DNA of 32,327 nucleotides from Blastococcus saxobsidens (GCF_010682065.1 NZ_JAAGWG010000040.1:1-32327), one strand, 5' to 3'. Numbered from the stretch's first letter, positions 1 to 8,936 are shown. The notes: a model not told the origin generated them from the letters alone. Program-made: numbers and translations.

Positions 1-77
1 CCTGCCGCCGGGGACCCGTCCTACGTCTCGGCGCCTACCCGCCCGCCGTCACCAACCTCATGACCCACAACACCTAG

Positions 78-83
78 TACGGT
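78..83 (+). promoter_or_regulatory. Possible -10 element of a leaderless transcript
   Basis: TACGGT fits the actinobacterial -10 pattern TANNNT. It ends six bases before the ATG at 90, and no Shine-Dalgarno sequence lies in front of that ATG. This spacing is what a leaderless mRNA would need. No good -35 element is visible, so this is suggestive only. Confidence 0.3.
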
Positions 84-89
84 CCGGCC

Positions 90-620
90 ATGGACCCCAC
101 CGATCGGCTCGACGCGCTGCTGCGCGAGCGCGGCGCCGCGGACGTCGCGCACCCCGGCGGCACGCTGGCCGGCCACCTCGCGCGGGTGCAGGGGCGGCTG
201 GCCGGGCTGGGGCTGCCCCTCGACGTCCAGCTGGCCGGCCGGGCGCACGCGGTCTACGGCACCCAGGGCTTCGACGTCCGGCTGCTCGCCGACGACGAGC
301 GCCCCCTGCTGGCCGGGATCATCGGGCCGGCCGCGGAAGAGCTGGTGCACCGGTACGGCGCCTGCGACCGGCAGCTCACCTGGCCGGACCTTGCCGGATC
401 CCGCCGGGTGCACGACCGGCACACCGGTACCGCCGAGGAGCTGGACGACGAGCAGCTGCGGGACTTCGCCGACCTGAGCCTGGTCAACGAGATCGACGTC
501 GCCGAGCACGCGCCGGGATTCCTGGACGAGAACGGCGCCTGGTTCCGGCGGCTCACCGAGCAGTGGGCCCCGGTGCTCAGCCCTGTCGTCCTCGCCGAGG
601 CACGGCGGGTGTTCGGCTGA
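90..620 (+). CDS. DUF6817-like (HD-like) protein of unknown function
   Basis: A 176-residue soluble protein with no signal peptide or membrane segment. The N-terminal half has a GHLARVQ stretch (His29) followed by AGRAHAVYGTQGF (His53). From memory this spacing resembles the DUF6817 group of HD-like helical domains, where the histidines may bind metal. Near the C-terminus SLVNEIDVAEH supplies further Asn, Asp and His residues. No enzyme activity is established for the group, so none is assigned. The ATG at 90 has no ribosome binding site but follows a possible leaderless promoter. The 3' end overlaps the 3' end of the convergent DoxX-like gene by 44 bp. The family call is from pattern memory and should be treated as moderate. 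Confidence 0.7.
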   Translation: MDPTDRLDALLRERGAADVAHPGGTLAGHLARVQGRLAGLGLPLDVQLAGRAHAVYGTQGFDVRLLADDERPLLAGIIGPAAEELVHRYGACDRQLTWPDLAGSRRVHDRHTGTAEELDDEQLRDFADLSLVNEIDVAEHAPGFLDENGAWFRRLTEQWAPVLSPVVLAEARRVFG

Positions 621-990
621 ACTCCCGTGAGCCGCGGGCCACCGCGACCGCCCAGCCGATGTAGCCGAGGTTCACCAGCACCCGGGCCGCGACACCCGGC
701 ACCCGGTCGTACGGGCGCTGCGCCGCCGACGCCCGCCGCAGCGGGTCCAGGTGGGCCGGCAGGTAGGCGGCCACCAGCCCGGCGGCCAGCCAGGCACCCG
801 ACCTGCGCGTCGTCGGCCGGGCCAGCAGCACCCCGGCGAGCACGTCCGCGGCCCCGCTGATCGCCACCGCCGCTCCCGGGGCGGGCACCCATGGCGGGAC
901 CAGCCCGCGGAAGTAGGACGGGACGACGGCATGACCGATGCCCGACCCGGTCATCAACGCGGCGAGCCCGACGGCGGCGGCACCCTGCAC
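577..990 (-). CDS. DoxX-like small integral membrane protein
   Basis: A 137-residue hydrophobic protein with about four predicted helices. It has the DoxX-like layout: GSGIGHAVVPSYFRGLVPPWVP, then a SGAADVLAGVLL helix, an RPTTRR turn and a helix followed by YLPAHLDPL. Members of this broad family sit in the membrane, and some are linked to redox or thiol stress; the biochemical role here is unknown. The start chosen is GTG at 990, preceded by GGGAGG four bases upstream. A GTG at 1038 in the same frame would add 16 residues and cannot be excluded. The gene is divergent from katE, about 157 bp from its start, so the two share an upstream region. Its 3' end overlaps the DUF6817-like gene. Confidence 0.72.
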   Translation of the reverse strand: MQGAAAVGLAALMTGSGIGHAVVPSYFRGLVPPWVPAPGAAVAISGAADVLAGVLLARPTTRRSGAWLAAGLVAAYLPAHLDPLRRASAAQRPYDRVPGVAARVLVNLGYIGWAVAVARGSREFSRTPAVPRRGRQG

Positions 991-1077
991 GAGACCTCCC
1001 GGTGTCCGGTGTCCCCATCCTGGCCCGGCGTGCTCCACGGCTGAAGGCTCGAGCGCTCCCGCCCTGTGGAAGCAATC

Positions 1078-1104
1078 GTTTGCACAGGTCAACCATCCGG
1101 GTAC
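1078..1104 (+). promoter_or_regulatory. SigB/SigF-type general-stress promoter of katE
   Basis: GTTT at 1078-1081 and GGGTAC at 1099-1104 are separated by 17 bases. This matches the known actinobacterial SigB/SigF pattern (GTTT, 15-17 bases, GGGTAT or GGGTAC). It would start transcription about 35 bases before the GTG of katE. A general-stress promoter suits a stationary-phase catalase. It is read from sequence alone. Confidence 0.6.
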
Positions 1105-1147
1105 CGCGACCAAGATCGAAGAAGCCGATTGTCTGTCAGGAGACCCC

Positions 1148-3265
1148 GTGCCCCCCACGCGCAAGCCCAACATGTCCGCGCCCCGAACCGTGAGTCCGAC
1201 CGGTGTGGGCTTCGAAGGACCCAAGGACGGGCGCGACCCGCGGGCCCAGGCCGGCGACACGCTGACCACCCCGAACGGTGTCCGCATCGCCGACACCGAC
1301 CACTCGCTCAAGGCGGGGCCGCGCGGCCCGGTGCTGCTGGAGGACTTCCACCTCCGCGAGAAGATCATGCACTTCGACCACGAGCGCATCCCGGAGCGCG
1401 TGGTCCACGCCCGCGGCGCGGGCGCGCACGGCGTCTTCACCGCGTACGGCACGGCCGGCAAGGTGACCCGGGCCGCGGTCCTGGCCGAGAAGGGCCTGGA
1501 GACGCCGGTCTTCGTGCGGTTCTCCACGGTGCTGGGCTCCCGCGGCTCGGCCGACACGGTGCGCGACACCCGCGGGTTCGCGACGAAGTTCTACACGAAG
1601 GAAGGCACCTGGGACCTGGTCGGCAACAACATGCCGGTCTTCTTCATCCAGGACGCCATCAAGTTCCCCGACATCGTGCACGCGGCCAAGCCGCACCCCG
1701 ACCACGAGATCCCCCAAGCACAGTCGGCGCACGACACGTTCTGGGACTTCGTCACCCTCCACACCGAGGCCACCCACCACACGATCTGGAACATGAGCGA
1801 CCGCGGCATCCCGCGCAGCTACCGGACGATGGAGGGCTTCGGCGTCCACACCTTCCGGCTGGTCAACGACAAGCGGCAGACGGCGCTGGTCAAGTTCCAC
1901 TGGAAGCCCAAGCTCGGCGTGCACTCCCTCACCTGGGAGGAGGCCCAGCTCGCCGCGGGCTTCGACCCCGACTTCCACCGCCGCGACCTCTACGAGTCGA
2001 TCGAGGCCGGCGCCTTCCCGGAATGGGAGCTGGGCATCCAGGTCTTCCCCGACACCCCGGATGAGACCTTCCAGGGCATCGACCTGCTCGACCCGACCAA
2101 GATCGTGCCCGAGGAGCTCGCCCCGGTGCAGCCCATCGGCCGGCTGGTGCTAAACGCCAACCCGACGAACTTCTTCGCCGAGACCGAGCAGGTCGCCTTC
2201 CACACCGGGCACCTGGTGCCCGGCATCGAGGTCACCAACGACCCGCTGCTCCAGGGCCGCAACTTCTCCTACCTGGACACCCAGCTCAGCCGGCTCGGCG
2301 GGCCCAACTTCACCCAGATCCCGATCAACCGGCCGCACGCCCCGGTCAACGACAACACCCGCGACGGCTTCCACCAGCACGCCGTCCACCAGGGACAGGC
2401 GCCGTACACCCCGAACTCGGTCGACGGCGGCAGCCCCTTCCCGGCCGACTGGTCCGAGGGCGGCTACGTGCACGTGCCGCGGCCGGTCAGCGGCGACGTG
2501 GGCCGGACCGCGCCGGCGTCGTTCGACGACCACTACTCGCAGCCGGCGATGTTCTACCGGAGCCTGACCAGCATCGAGCAGCAGCACGTGATCGACGCCT
2601 ACACCTTCGAGCTCGGCAAGTGCTTCGAGCAGCCGATCAAGGAGCGGGCACTGACGGTCCTGGCCCGCATCGACGCCGATCTCTGCGCCCAGGTCGCCGC
2701 CGGGCTGGGGCTCCCGGTGCCGAAGAAGATCAAGGCCGAGAAGGTGCGGGGCGAGTCGCCGGCCCTGCGCCAGATCAAGCCGACCCCGTTCCCGATCGCC
2801 GGGCGCATCGTCGGCGTCGTCGCCGGGCCGAAGGCCGACCTCAAGGGCATCGCGAAGCTGCGCGCCGCCCTGGAGGCGGAGGGCGCGCAGCTCAAGGTGA
2901 TCGCCCCGCACGGCGGGCAGCTGGTCAGCGGCCGGGACGTGGAGATCGTCGAGCGCACGTTCGCCACCGGCCGGTCGATCGAGTTCGACGCGATCGTCGT
3001 CGCCGACGGCGCACCCAAGGACGGCGACTTCCGCGCCCTGGTCATGCTGCAGGAGGCGTTCCGCCACCTGAAGGGCATCGGCGCCTGGGGCGACGGCGTC
3101 GAGGTGCTGCGCGCCGCCGGCATCGACCCGAAGGCGCCCGGGGTGATCACCGGCCGGAAGGCCAACGCCGCCATGGCCGCGGAGACCATCGCGGCCCTGG
3201 GCATGCACCGCGCCTGGGACCGCACCCCGCTGGTGCGCGCCTCGATGGTGCCGCCGACCGTCTGA
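1148..3265 (+). CDS. katE: Large-subunit (HPII-type, clade 2) catalase
   Basis: This 705-residue haem catalase decomposes hydrogen peroxide to water and oxygen in the cytoplasm. The length and a C-terminal flavodoxin/class I amidotransferase-like domain (from about residue 555, beginning [18 protein letters not shown]) mark the large-subunit HPII type, unlike the roughly 500-residue small catalases. Active-site landmarks are present: distal His87 in [12 protein letters not shown], Asn160 in [18 protein letters not shown], and the proximal haem ligand Tyr375 in RNFSYLDTQ. The start is GTG at 1148, with AGGAG five bases upstream; an ATG eight codons later is possible. An upstream in-frame extension to 938 lies inside the divergent gene and is not coding. 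A SigB/SigF-like promoter precedes the gene, and a 34-bp perfect palindrome 15 bp after the stop probably ends the transcript. Confidence 0.96.
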   Translation: MPPTRKPNMSAPRTVSPTGVGFEGPKDGRDPRAQAGDTLTTPNGVRIADTDHSLKAGPRGPVLLEDFHLREKIMHFDHERIPERVVHARGAGAHGVFTAYGTAGKVTRAAVLAEKGLETPVFVRFSTVLGSRGSADTVRDTRGFATKFYTKEGTWDLVGNNMPVFFIQDAIKFPDIVHAAKPHPDHEIPQAQSAHDTFWDFVTLHTEATHHTIWNMSDRGIPRSYRTMEGFGVHTFRLVNDKRQTALVKFHWKPKLGVHSLTWEEAQLAAGFDPDFHRRDLYESIEAGAFPEWELGIQVFPDTPDETFQGIDLLDPTKIVPEELAPVQPIGRLVLNANPTNFFAETEQVAFHTGHLVPGIEVTNDPLLQGRNFSYLDTQLSRLGGPNFTQIPINRPHAPVNDNTRDGFHQHAVHQGQAPYTPNSVDGGSPFPADWSEGGYVHVPRPVSGDVGRTAPASFDDHYSQPAMFYRSLTSIEQQHVIDAYTFELGKCFEQPIKERALTVLARIDADLCAQVAAGLGLPVPKKIKAEKVRGESPALRQIKPTPFPIAGRIVGVVAGPKADLKGIAKLRAALEAEGAQLKVIAPHGGQLVSGRDVEIVERTFATGRSIEFDAIVVADGAPKDGDFRALVMLQEAFRHLKGIGAWGDGVEVLRAAGIDPKAPGVITGRKANAAMAAETIAALGMHRAWDRTPLVRASMVPPTV

Positions 3266-3280
3266 TCCCGATGATCCGCC

Positions 3281-3314
3281 GCAGGGCGGGACGGCAGCTG
3301 CCGTCCCGCCCTGC
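3281..3314 (+). terminator. Hairpin terminator after katE (perfect 34-bp palindrome)
   Basis: GCAGGGCGGGACGGCAG at 3281-3297 is followed directly by its exact reverse complement at 3298-3314. It lies 15 bp after the katE stop. There is no T-tract, which is common for terminators in high-GC actinobacteria. As DNA it is also a perfect inverted repeat with no spacer. Confidence 0.75.
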
Positions 3315-3326
3315 GTCGTCCGGTAG

Positions 3327-3348
3327 ACCCCTGACGTACGTCACGGGT
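3327..3348 (+). promoter_or_regulatory. Near-palindromic operator candidate upstream of the ABC/two-component operon
   Basis: A 22-bp inverted repeat with the perfect 12-bp core TGACGTACGTCA (3332-3343). It is flanked by ACCC and GGGT arms with one mismatched pair. It lies about 130 bp upstream of the ABC ATPase start and beyond the katE terminator, so it probably belongs to the downstream operon. The encoded NarL-type regulator is the natural candidate to bind it, but that is inference. Confidence 0.45.
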
Positions 3349-3478
3349 CGGCCGTGCGACGGCGGGCCGAGATCGTGCACGACGGCACCTGACGCGGGGC
3401 CCGGAGCACGGCAGCGTCTGAGGTGCGTCCGAGAGAACCGGCCCGACGGCGGCCGGTGGGACGCACCGAGGAGGTCAG

Positions 3479-4465
3479 GTGACCGGCGTCGACGCGCACC
3501 CCACCCGCACGCGGACCAGCAGGTCCGGCGACGCCCCGGCCGTGGAGGTCGTGGACCTGCAGCGCCGCTACGGCTCCTTCGAGGCCGTGCGCGGGATCTC
3601 GTTCGAGGTCCACCCCGGCGAGGTGTTCGCCCTGCTCGGGGTCAACGGCGCCGGCAAGACGTCCGCACTCGAGGTCCTCGAAGGGCTGGCACGCCCGGAC
3701 GGCGGGACCGTGCGGGTACTCGGCGGCGACCCCCGCCGCGACCACGCCACCGTGCGCCCGCACCTCGGCGTGCTGCTGCAGTCCAGCGGGCTGCCCGGTG
3801 ACCTCACCGTCGGCGAGACGGTCACCACCTGGGCCCGCACGCTCACCGATCCGCGCCCCGTCGAGGAGGCGCTGGCCCAGGTCGACATGACCGGCCGGGC
3901 CGATGTCCGCGTGCGGAGCCTCTCCGGCGGTGAGCGCCGACGCCTGGACCTCGCCCTCGCCCTCCTCGGCCGCCCGCGGGTCCTGGTGCTGGACGAACCG
4001 ACCACCGGGCTGGACCCGGAGAGCCGGCGGACCGTCTGGTCGCTCGTGCGGGAGATGGTCCGGGGCGGGACGGCCGTCGTCCTGACCACGCACCACCTCG
4101 AGGAGGCCGAGGAGCTGGCCGACCGGATCGCCATCCTGCGCTCCGGCCGGATCGAGCTGGAGGGCACTCCCACCGAGATCGCGGCGACCCAGCCGGCCAC
4201 CATCCGGTTCGACCTGGGGCCGGCCGCTCCCCCGCTGCCGCCGCTGCCGGGCGTCCGGGTCGTCACCCCGTCCCCGCGCGTCGAGCTGCACACCCACGAC
4301 CTCCAGCCGGCGCTGACCGCCCTGCTGGCGTGGGCCGCCGACCGGGAGCTCACCCTCACCGGCCTCCAGGCGCGGGCGGCCTCCCTGGAACGGGCCTTCC
4401 TCGCCGTCGCCGACGGCGCGACCACCACGTCCGACCGGTCCACCCCCGAGAGCAGGAGTGCCTGA
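3479..4465 (+). CDS. ABC transporter ATP-binding protein (ABC-2 type export)
   Basis: A 328-residue ATPase subunit that would power the membrane permease encoded next. The nucleotide-binding domain spans about residues 21-235. It has Walker A GVNGAGKT (54-61), Q-loop Gln101, signature LSGGE (148-152), Walker B VLVLDEPTTGLD (168-179) and the switch His in TTHHLEEAEEL. The C-terminal 90 residues resemble the accessory region of drug or antibiotic exporter ATPases (DrrA/CcmA-like group). The start is GTG at 3479 with GAGGAGG just upstream. The stop overlaps the permease start (TGATG), indicating translational coupling. The substrate is not evident from sequence. Linkage to a DesK/DesR-like pair is common for exporters that respond to membrane or antibiotic stress. 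Confidence 0.92.
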   Translation: MTGVDAHPTRTRTSRSGDAPAVEVVDLQRRYGSFEAVRGISFEVHPGEVFALLGVNGAGKTSALEVLEGLARPDGGTVRVLGGDPRRDHATVRPHLGVLLQSSGLPGDLTVGETVTTWARTLTDPRPVEEALAQVDMTGRADVRVRSLSGGERRRLDLALALLGRPRVLVLDEPTTGLDPESRRTVWSLVREMVRGGTAVVLTTHHLEEAEELADRIAILRSGRIELEGTPTEIAATQPATIRFDLGPAAPPLPPLPGVRVVTPSPRVELHTHDLQPALTALLAWAADRELTLTGLQARAASLERAFLAVADGATTTSDRSTPESRSA

Positions 4466-5301
4466 TGCCCACCGCCACGACCGCCTCGACCGCCTCGACC
4501 GCCGCTTCGTCCGCCACCGGGCCCAGCCGCACCCGGCGCACCCTCGCCCTCGCCCGTGCCGAGACCCGGCTGTTCCTCCGCAACCGCACCGCGGTGGTGA
4601 ACTCGCTGCTGCTGCCGCTGCTCCTGGTCGCCGCCGTCCCGGTGCTCGGCTTCGGTGGCGGCGAGATCCAGGTCGGCCCCCGGCTGGTGGTCAGCGCGAT
4701 CGGGGTGATGCTGGTCTTCCTGACCTACACCAACCTGCTCGCCACGTTCGTCGCCCGGCGGGAGGACCTGGTCCTCCAGCGGATGCGCACCGGCGAGCTC
4801 ACGGGTGCGGAGGTCCTCCTCGGGACCGCCGCGCCGACCCTGCTGATCACGTTCGGCCAGGTGGCCCTCGTCGGGGCCGGGACCGCCGCCCTGGGCGAGT
4901 GGACGGCGCCCGTGGACGTCGTCCTGCCGCTGGTGGCCCTGATCGGCGGCGGCGCGCTGATGCTGCTGCTGGCGGCGGCGAGCACCGCGTTCACCCGCAC
5001 GTCCGAGAGCGCGCAGATCACCGCGCTGCCGCTGCTGCTGGTCTCCACCACGCTGTCCGGGCTGTTCTTCCCGCTGTCGGTGCTGCCCGATCCGCTCGCC
5101 ACCGCCGCCCGGTTCCTGCCGCTCACCCCGATCGTCGAGCTGAGCCAGCTCGGCCTGGCCGGACTGACCTGGAGCGGTGCGGCGGTGGACTGGGCCGGTG
5201 CGTGGACCGCCGCCCTCCTCCCGCTCGCGGTGCTCGCTGCCTGGCTGGGCGTCGGCGGTTCGCTCGCCCGGCGCGGATTCCGCTGGGCGCCGCGGCGGTG
5301 A
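4465..5301 (+). CDS. ABC-2 type transporter permease
   Basis: A 278-residue membrane subunit partnering the upstream ATPase. After a Ser/Thr/Ala-rich cytoplasmic N-terminus and the amphipathic RAETRLFLRNRTAVVNS segment typical of ABC-2 permeases, about six hydrophobic segments follow (roughly 45-63, 73-95, 117-143, 152-175, 184-206, 245-266). The TALPLLLVSTTLSGLFFPLS helix and the LPLTPIVELSQLGL loop before the last helix are characteristic of the family. The ATG at 4465 overlaps the ATPase stop by one base, so the two are co-translated. The 28 bp to the kinase gene suggests one operon. Confidence 0.9.
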   Translation: MPTATTASTASTAASSATGPSRTRRTLALARAETRLFLRNRTAVVNSLLLPLLLVAAVPVLGFGGGEIQVGPRLVVSAIGVMLVFLTYTNLLATFVARREDLVLQRMRTGELTGAEVLLGTAAPTLLITFGQVALVGAGTAALGEWTAPVDVVLPLVALIGGGALMLLLAAASTAFTRTSESAQITALPLLLVSTTLSGLFFPLSVLPDPLATAARFLPLTPIVELSQLGLAGLTWSGAAVDWAGAWTAALLPLAVLAAWLGVGGSLARRGFRWAPRR

Positions 5302-5329
5302 GCGCGGCGCTCCCCGGGCATCGGGCACC

Positions 5330-6547
5330 ATGGGCGCCGTGCCGACCGTGACCGGGTGGTGGGGCAGCCGTACCGACCCCGAGCGGATCGAGCTCTACAC
5401 CCGCTGGTCGTTCTACTCGCTGCTCGCCGCGGTCCCGCTGCTCGCCATTGCCATGCTCGGCAGCGCCGCGCGGCACGTCCCCGATCTCGCGGTGGGAGCG
5501 TTCCTCCTCGGCGCGGCCGGTACCGCCGTCGGCGGGGTGGTGCTCACCCGCCGTGGCCTGGCCGCGCACGGCAACGGCGACGCCCTGCCGCCCGCCGCCC
5601 TCGCGGGTTCCTTCGCGGCCGCGGGGCTGATGGCGGCCGCCGGGGCGTGGGCCTTCAGCGGCGGCGGCGGCGAACCCGACCCCGCCGTCCCGTGGTCGGT
5701 GGCGATCCCGCTGGGCGTCGTCCTGACCACCTGCTCGACGGTCTGGCCGACCCGCCGACTGCTGCCGCACACCGCCACGGTGGGGGTGCTCAGCGGGTTC
5801 GCCGCCCACCTCGACGGCACACCGGCCGCGGCCGCGGTGGCGCAGGGCTTCGTGCTGGCCCTCGCGGTGGTCGGGGTGGTCGCCGCCTTCCGGTTCTCCG
5901 TGTGGGTGCTGGACGTGGTGCGGGAGATGGCGCGCAGCCGCGGGGTGCAGCTGCAGCTGGCGCTCGCCGAGGAACGGCTGCGCTTCGCCCGCGACCTGCA
6001 CGACGTCATGGGCCGGGACCTGTCCACCATCGCGGTGAAGAGCCAGCTGGCCGGCGAGCTGGTGCGCCGGGGACAGCCGGGGGCAGCGGAGGAGCTCACG
6101 GACATCAGCCGGATCGCCGAGGGCTCCCTGCGCGAGGTGCGCGAGGTGGTGCGGGGCTACCGCACGGCGGACCTCGCCGGAGAGCTGGCCGGTGCCCGAT
6201 CCGTGCTGCGGGCCGCAGGCGTGGCGTGCACCGTCGCCGGCGAGGACGGGGGCGCCGACCTACCGGAGCAGGTGCACACGGCGCTGGGCTGGGTGGTGCG
6301 CGAGGCGGTGACCAACGTGCTCCGGCACAGCCACGCCGGGCAGTGCACGATCTCCCTGTGCGTCGCCGAGCGGGAGGTCGAGCTGTCCGTGGTCAACGAC
6401 GGAGCGGCTGACTCGGCAGCCCCGTGGGGCAACGGCCTCACCGGGCTGGCCGAACGACTCGACGCGCTCGGTGGGCAGCTGACCGCCGGCGCCGACGGCG
6501 GACGGTTCGCGCTCACCGCCCGGCTCCCCCTGCGAGCCGGCGCATGA
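5330..6547 (+). CDS. Sensor histidine kinase, DesK/NarX-like (HisKA_3)
   Basis: A 405-residue membrane sensor that would autophosphorylate on His224 and pass phosphate to the regulator encoded next. The first 190 residues hold about five hydrophobic segments with only short loops, so sensing is likely within the membrane. A HisKA_3 dimerisation domain follows, with the H-box FARDLHDVMGRDLSTIAVKS. The HATPase domain has REAVTNVLRHSHAG (Asn329) and the G-box NGLTGLAERLDALGG. The ATG at 5330 has no clear ribosome binding site; a GTG three codons in is an alternative. The stop overlaps the regulator start by four bases (ATGA). Confidence 0.92.
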   Translation: MGAVPTVTGWWGSRTDPERIELYTRWSFYSLLAAVPLLAIAMLGSAARHVPDLAVGAFLLGAAGTAVGGVVLTRRGLAAHGNGDALPPAALAGSFAAAGLMAAAGAWAFSGGGGEPDPAVPWSVAIPLGVVLTTCSTVWPTRRLLPHTATVGVLSGFAAHLDGTPAAAAVAQGFVLALAVVGVVAAFRFSVWVLDVVREMARSRGVQLQLALAEERLRFARDLHDVMGRDLSTIAVKSQLAGELVRRGQPGAAEELTDISRIAEGSLREVREVVRGYRTADLAGELAGARSVLRAAGVACTVAGEDGGADLPEQVHTALGWVVREAVTNVLRHSHAGQCTISLCVAEREVELSVVNDGAADSAAPWGNGLTGLAERLDALGGQLTAGADGGRFALTARLPLRAGA

Positions 6548-7149
6548 TCCGGATCCTGCTCGCCGACGACGAGAACCTGATCCGCTCGGCGCTGGCCGCG
6601 CTGCTGGCGCTGGAGGACGACCTCGAGGTCGTGGCCGAGGCCGCCTCGGCGGCCGAGGCGCTGGCCCTGGCGCGGGCGCACGCCCCCGACGTGGCGGTGC
6701 TGGACCTCCAGCTGCCCGACCGCGACGGCATCTCGCTGGCCGCCGAGCTCGCCGCCGTCGTCCCCGGCTGCGGGCTGGTCATCGTGACCGGGCACGGCCG
6801 GCCCGGCCACCTCAAGCGGGCGCTGGAGGCGGGCGTCCGGGGCTTCCTGCCCAAGACCGTGAACTCCGGCGTGCTGACCGCGGTCGTCCGGACGGTGCAC
6901 GGTGGCGGCCGCTACGTGGACCCGGAACTGGCTGCGGAGGCGATCAGCGCCGGGGACAGCCCGCTCACCCCGCGCGAGGCCGACATCCTGGAGCTGGCCG
7001 CCGGCGGGGCGCCGGTCGAGGAGATCGCCGCCCGGGCGCACCTCTCCCCCGGCACGGTCCGCAACCACCTCTCCGCAGCGGCCGCCAAGCTCGGTGCGCA
7101 CAACCGGCACGCCGCCGTCACCGAGGCCCGCCGGCACGGCTGGATCTGA
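6544..7149 (+). CDS. NarL/DesR-family response regulator
   Basis: A 201-residue DNA-binding regulator paired with the kinase. The receiver domain (about 1-118) has the acidic pocket DDE at 8-10, phosphoacceptor Asp54 in VAVLDLQLPDRDG, and the conserved Lys in FLPKTV. The C-terminal LuxR-type helix-turn-helix begins at SPLTPREADILELAAGG, with recognition region LSPGTVRNHLSAAAAKLGAHNRHAA. The ATG at 6544 overlaps the kinase stop. It may bind the 3327-3348 inverted repeat upstream of this operon. The gene ends 18 bp from the stop of the convergent gabD2, with no convincing hairpin between them. Confidence 0.94.
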   Translation: MIRILLADDENLIRSALAALLALEDDLEVVAEAASAAEALALARAHAPDVAVLDLQLPDRDGISLAAELAAVVPGCGLVIVTGHGRPGHLKRALEAGVRGFLPKTVNSGVLTAVVRTVHGGGRYVDPELAAEAISAGDSPLTPREADILELAAGGAPVEEIAARAHLSPGTVRNHLSAAAAKLGAHNRHAAVTEARRHGWI

Positions 7150-7167
7150 CGCCGGCGGGCCCGGAGG

Positions 7168-8739
7168 TCACTTCAGGAACGGCATCCGCTTCAGCGCCTT
7201 GAGACCGGCGGTCATGACGGTGGCGTAGCGCTCCAGCGGCAGTCCGGGCATCGGGCCGACGGGCAGCCCGCGCTGGACGGCGACGGTCTGGCTCTCGGTG
7301 TACTTGAGGATGCCCTCGCGGCCGTGCCGCCGGCCCACGCCGGAGTCCTTCATCCCGCCCATCGGCGCATCGTGCGAGGCCCAGGTCGCGGCGTAGGCCT
7401 CGTTGACGTTGACCGTGCCGGCCTGGATGCGGGTGGCGAGCTCCGCGCCCCGTGCCGGCGTCGTCCAGATGCTGGCGTTCAGCCCGTACTCGGTGTCGTT
7501 GGCCCGCTCGACCGCCTCCTCGGCGTCCCGCACCCGGGCGACGGCGACCACCGGGCCGAACGTCTCGTCGCGGGCCAGCTCCATCCCGTCGGTGACGCCC
7601 TCCAGCACGGTGGGCTCGTAGAACAGCGGGCCGAGGTCGGGCCGGGCCTTGCCACCGGCGAGCACCCGGGCGCCCTTGGCGACGGCGTCGTCGACGTGCC
7701 GGGAGACGACGTCGAGCTGGTCCTCGCTCACCAGCGAGCCCATCTCGGCCTCCCAGGTCAGGCCGGTGGCGAGCTTCATCCGCTCCACCCGCTCGACGAA
7801 CGCCGGCACGAACCGGTCGTAGATCCCGTCCTCCACGTACATCCGCTCCACCGAGATGCACAGCTGGCCGGAGTTGGAGAAGCAGGCGCGGACGGCGCCC
7901 TCGACGGTCTTCCCCAGGTCGGCGTCGGCCAGCACGATCATCGGGTTCTTGCCGCCGAGCTCCGCGGAGAAGCCGATCAGCCGGCGCGCGCACTGCTCGG
8001 CGACGATCCGGCCGGTGGCGGTGGAGCCGGTGAACATCAGGTACTCGACGCCCTCGATCAGCGGGGTGCCCAGGTCTCGCCCGGCACCGGTGACCACCTG
8101 GAACAGCTCCCGGGGCAGGCCCGCCTCGAACAGGAGCTCGACGGCGATGAGCGCGGTGAACGGCGTCTGCGCGTCGGGCTTGAGCACGATGCCGTTGCCG
8201 GCCAGCAGCGCCGGGATCGCGTCGGAGACGGCGAGGGTCAGCGGGTAGTTCCACGGGCTGATGACGCCGATCAGCCCCTTGGGGTGGTGGTGCTCCACCG
8301 TGCGGGTCAGCACCGGCAGGGCGCCCTGGCGGCGGGTCGGGCGGAGGTGCTTCGCTGCGGTGTTGGCGTAGTACCGGGCGGTCATCGCGACGTCGGCCAG
8401 CTCCTCGAAGGCGCTCACCCGTGCCTTGCCGGTCTCGGCCTGCGCGACGTCGAGGATCTGCTCCTGCCGCTCCAGGACCAGGTCGTGGTAGCGCAGCATC
8501 ACCGCGGCGCGCTCGGCGATCGGACGCCGCGCCCACGCCACCTGCGCCGCGCGGGCCCGCCGCTGGGCCTCGCGAACGTCCTCGGCGGTGCAGGTCGGGA
8601 CCTCGCCGACGACCTCTCCGGTGAAGGGTGCGTGCGAGGCCTGCCGGGGACGGTCGGGTGCGGCGGTGACCAGCGCGGCCAGCCGGGAGACCAGTGCCGG
8701 GTCCAGCGCCGGGGTCGGGTGCGGGGCGGTCGTCGTCAT
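7168..8739 (-). CDS. gabD2: Succinate-semialdehyde dehydrogenase, GabD2 type
   Basis: A 523-residue NAD(P)-dependent aldehyde dehydrogenase. By close resemblance to mycobacterial GabD2 it would oxidise succinic semialdehyde to succinate, the last step of the GABA shunt. Landmarks are the SPWNYPLTLAVSDAIPALLAG segment with the oxyanion Asn, FTGSTATG in the cofactor site, general base Glu260 in FSAELGGKNP, and catalytic Cys294 in FSNSGQLCISVER. The motifs around Cys294 and the C-terminal VGRRHGREGILKYTESQT read almost like the mycobacterial protein. The ATG at 8739 has GGAGG four bases upstream. Substrate is inferred from homology. Its product would feed the complex II encoded about 3 kb away, but the genes are not co-transcribed. 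Confidence 0.9.
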   Translation of the reverse strand: MTTTAPHPTPALDPALVSRLAALVTAAPDRPRQASHAPFTGEVVGEVPTCTAEDVREAQRRARAAQVAWARRPIAERAAVMLRYHDLVLERQEQILDVAQAETGKARVSAFEELADVAMTARYYANTAAKHLRPTRRQGALPVLTRTVEHHHPKGLIGVISPWNYPLTLAVSDAIPALLAGNGIVLKPDAQTPFTALIAVELLFEAGLPRELFQVVTGAGRDLGTPLIEGVEYLMFTGSTATGRIVAEQCARRLIGFSAELGGKNPMIVLADADLGKTVEGAVRACFSNSGQLCISVERMYVEDGIYDRFVPAFVERVERMKLATGLTWEAEMGSLVSEDQLDVVSRHVDDAVAKGARVLAGGKARPDLGPLFYEPTVLEGVTDGMELARDETFGPVVAVARVRDAEEAVERANDTEYGLNASIWTTPARGAELATRIQAGTVNVNEAYAATWASHDAPMGGMKDSGVGRRHGREGILKYTESQTVAVQRGLPVGPMPGLPLERYATVMTAGLKALKRMPFLK

Positions 8740-8936
8740 GCAGCCTCCCTACCCGTCGACCGCCCGGCGGCTAACCGATGGTTGGCGAGCACGCCTCCCC
8801 GGGCTGTAACGGCACGCGAGCGACCGGAACTCGGGGTCAGCCACCGGTCACCTCGCCGCCGCCGTCGCCCGCGCGCTCGGCCTAGCCTGCGCGGGGTCCT
8901 CGCACGGCACGTCACCCCTTCTCTCCGGGAGCGGCC

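Noticed and set aside
3..77. Short plus-strand frame ending in TAG at 75-77, possibly the 3' end of a gene upstream of the window
   Set aside because: Only 24 codons are visible and no family can be recognised; coding bias is weak at its start.
938..1147. In-frame N-terminal extension of katE
   Set aside because: It overlaps the divergent DoxX-like gene and includes the putative promoter; the GTG at 1148 has a ribosome binding site and gives the normal protein length.
8740..8936. Possible small gene or RNA between gabD2 and the M1 peptidase
   Set aside because: No convincing reading frame with a start signal and no strong hairpin or known RNA motif.
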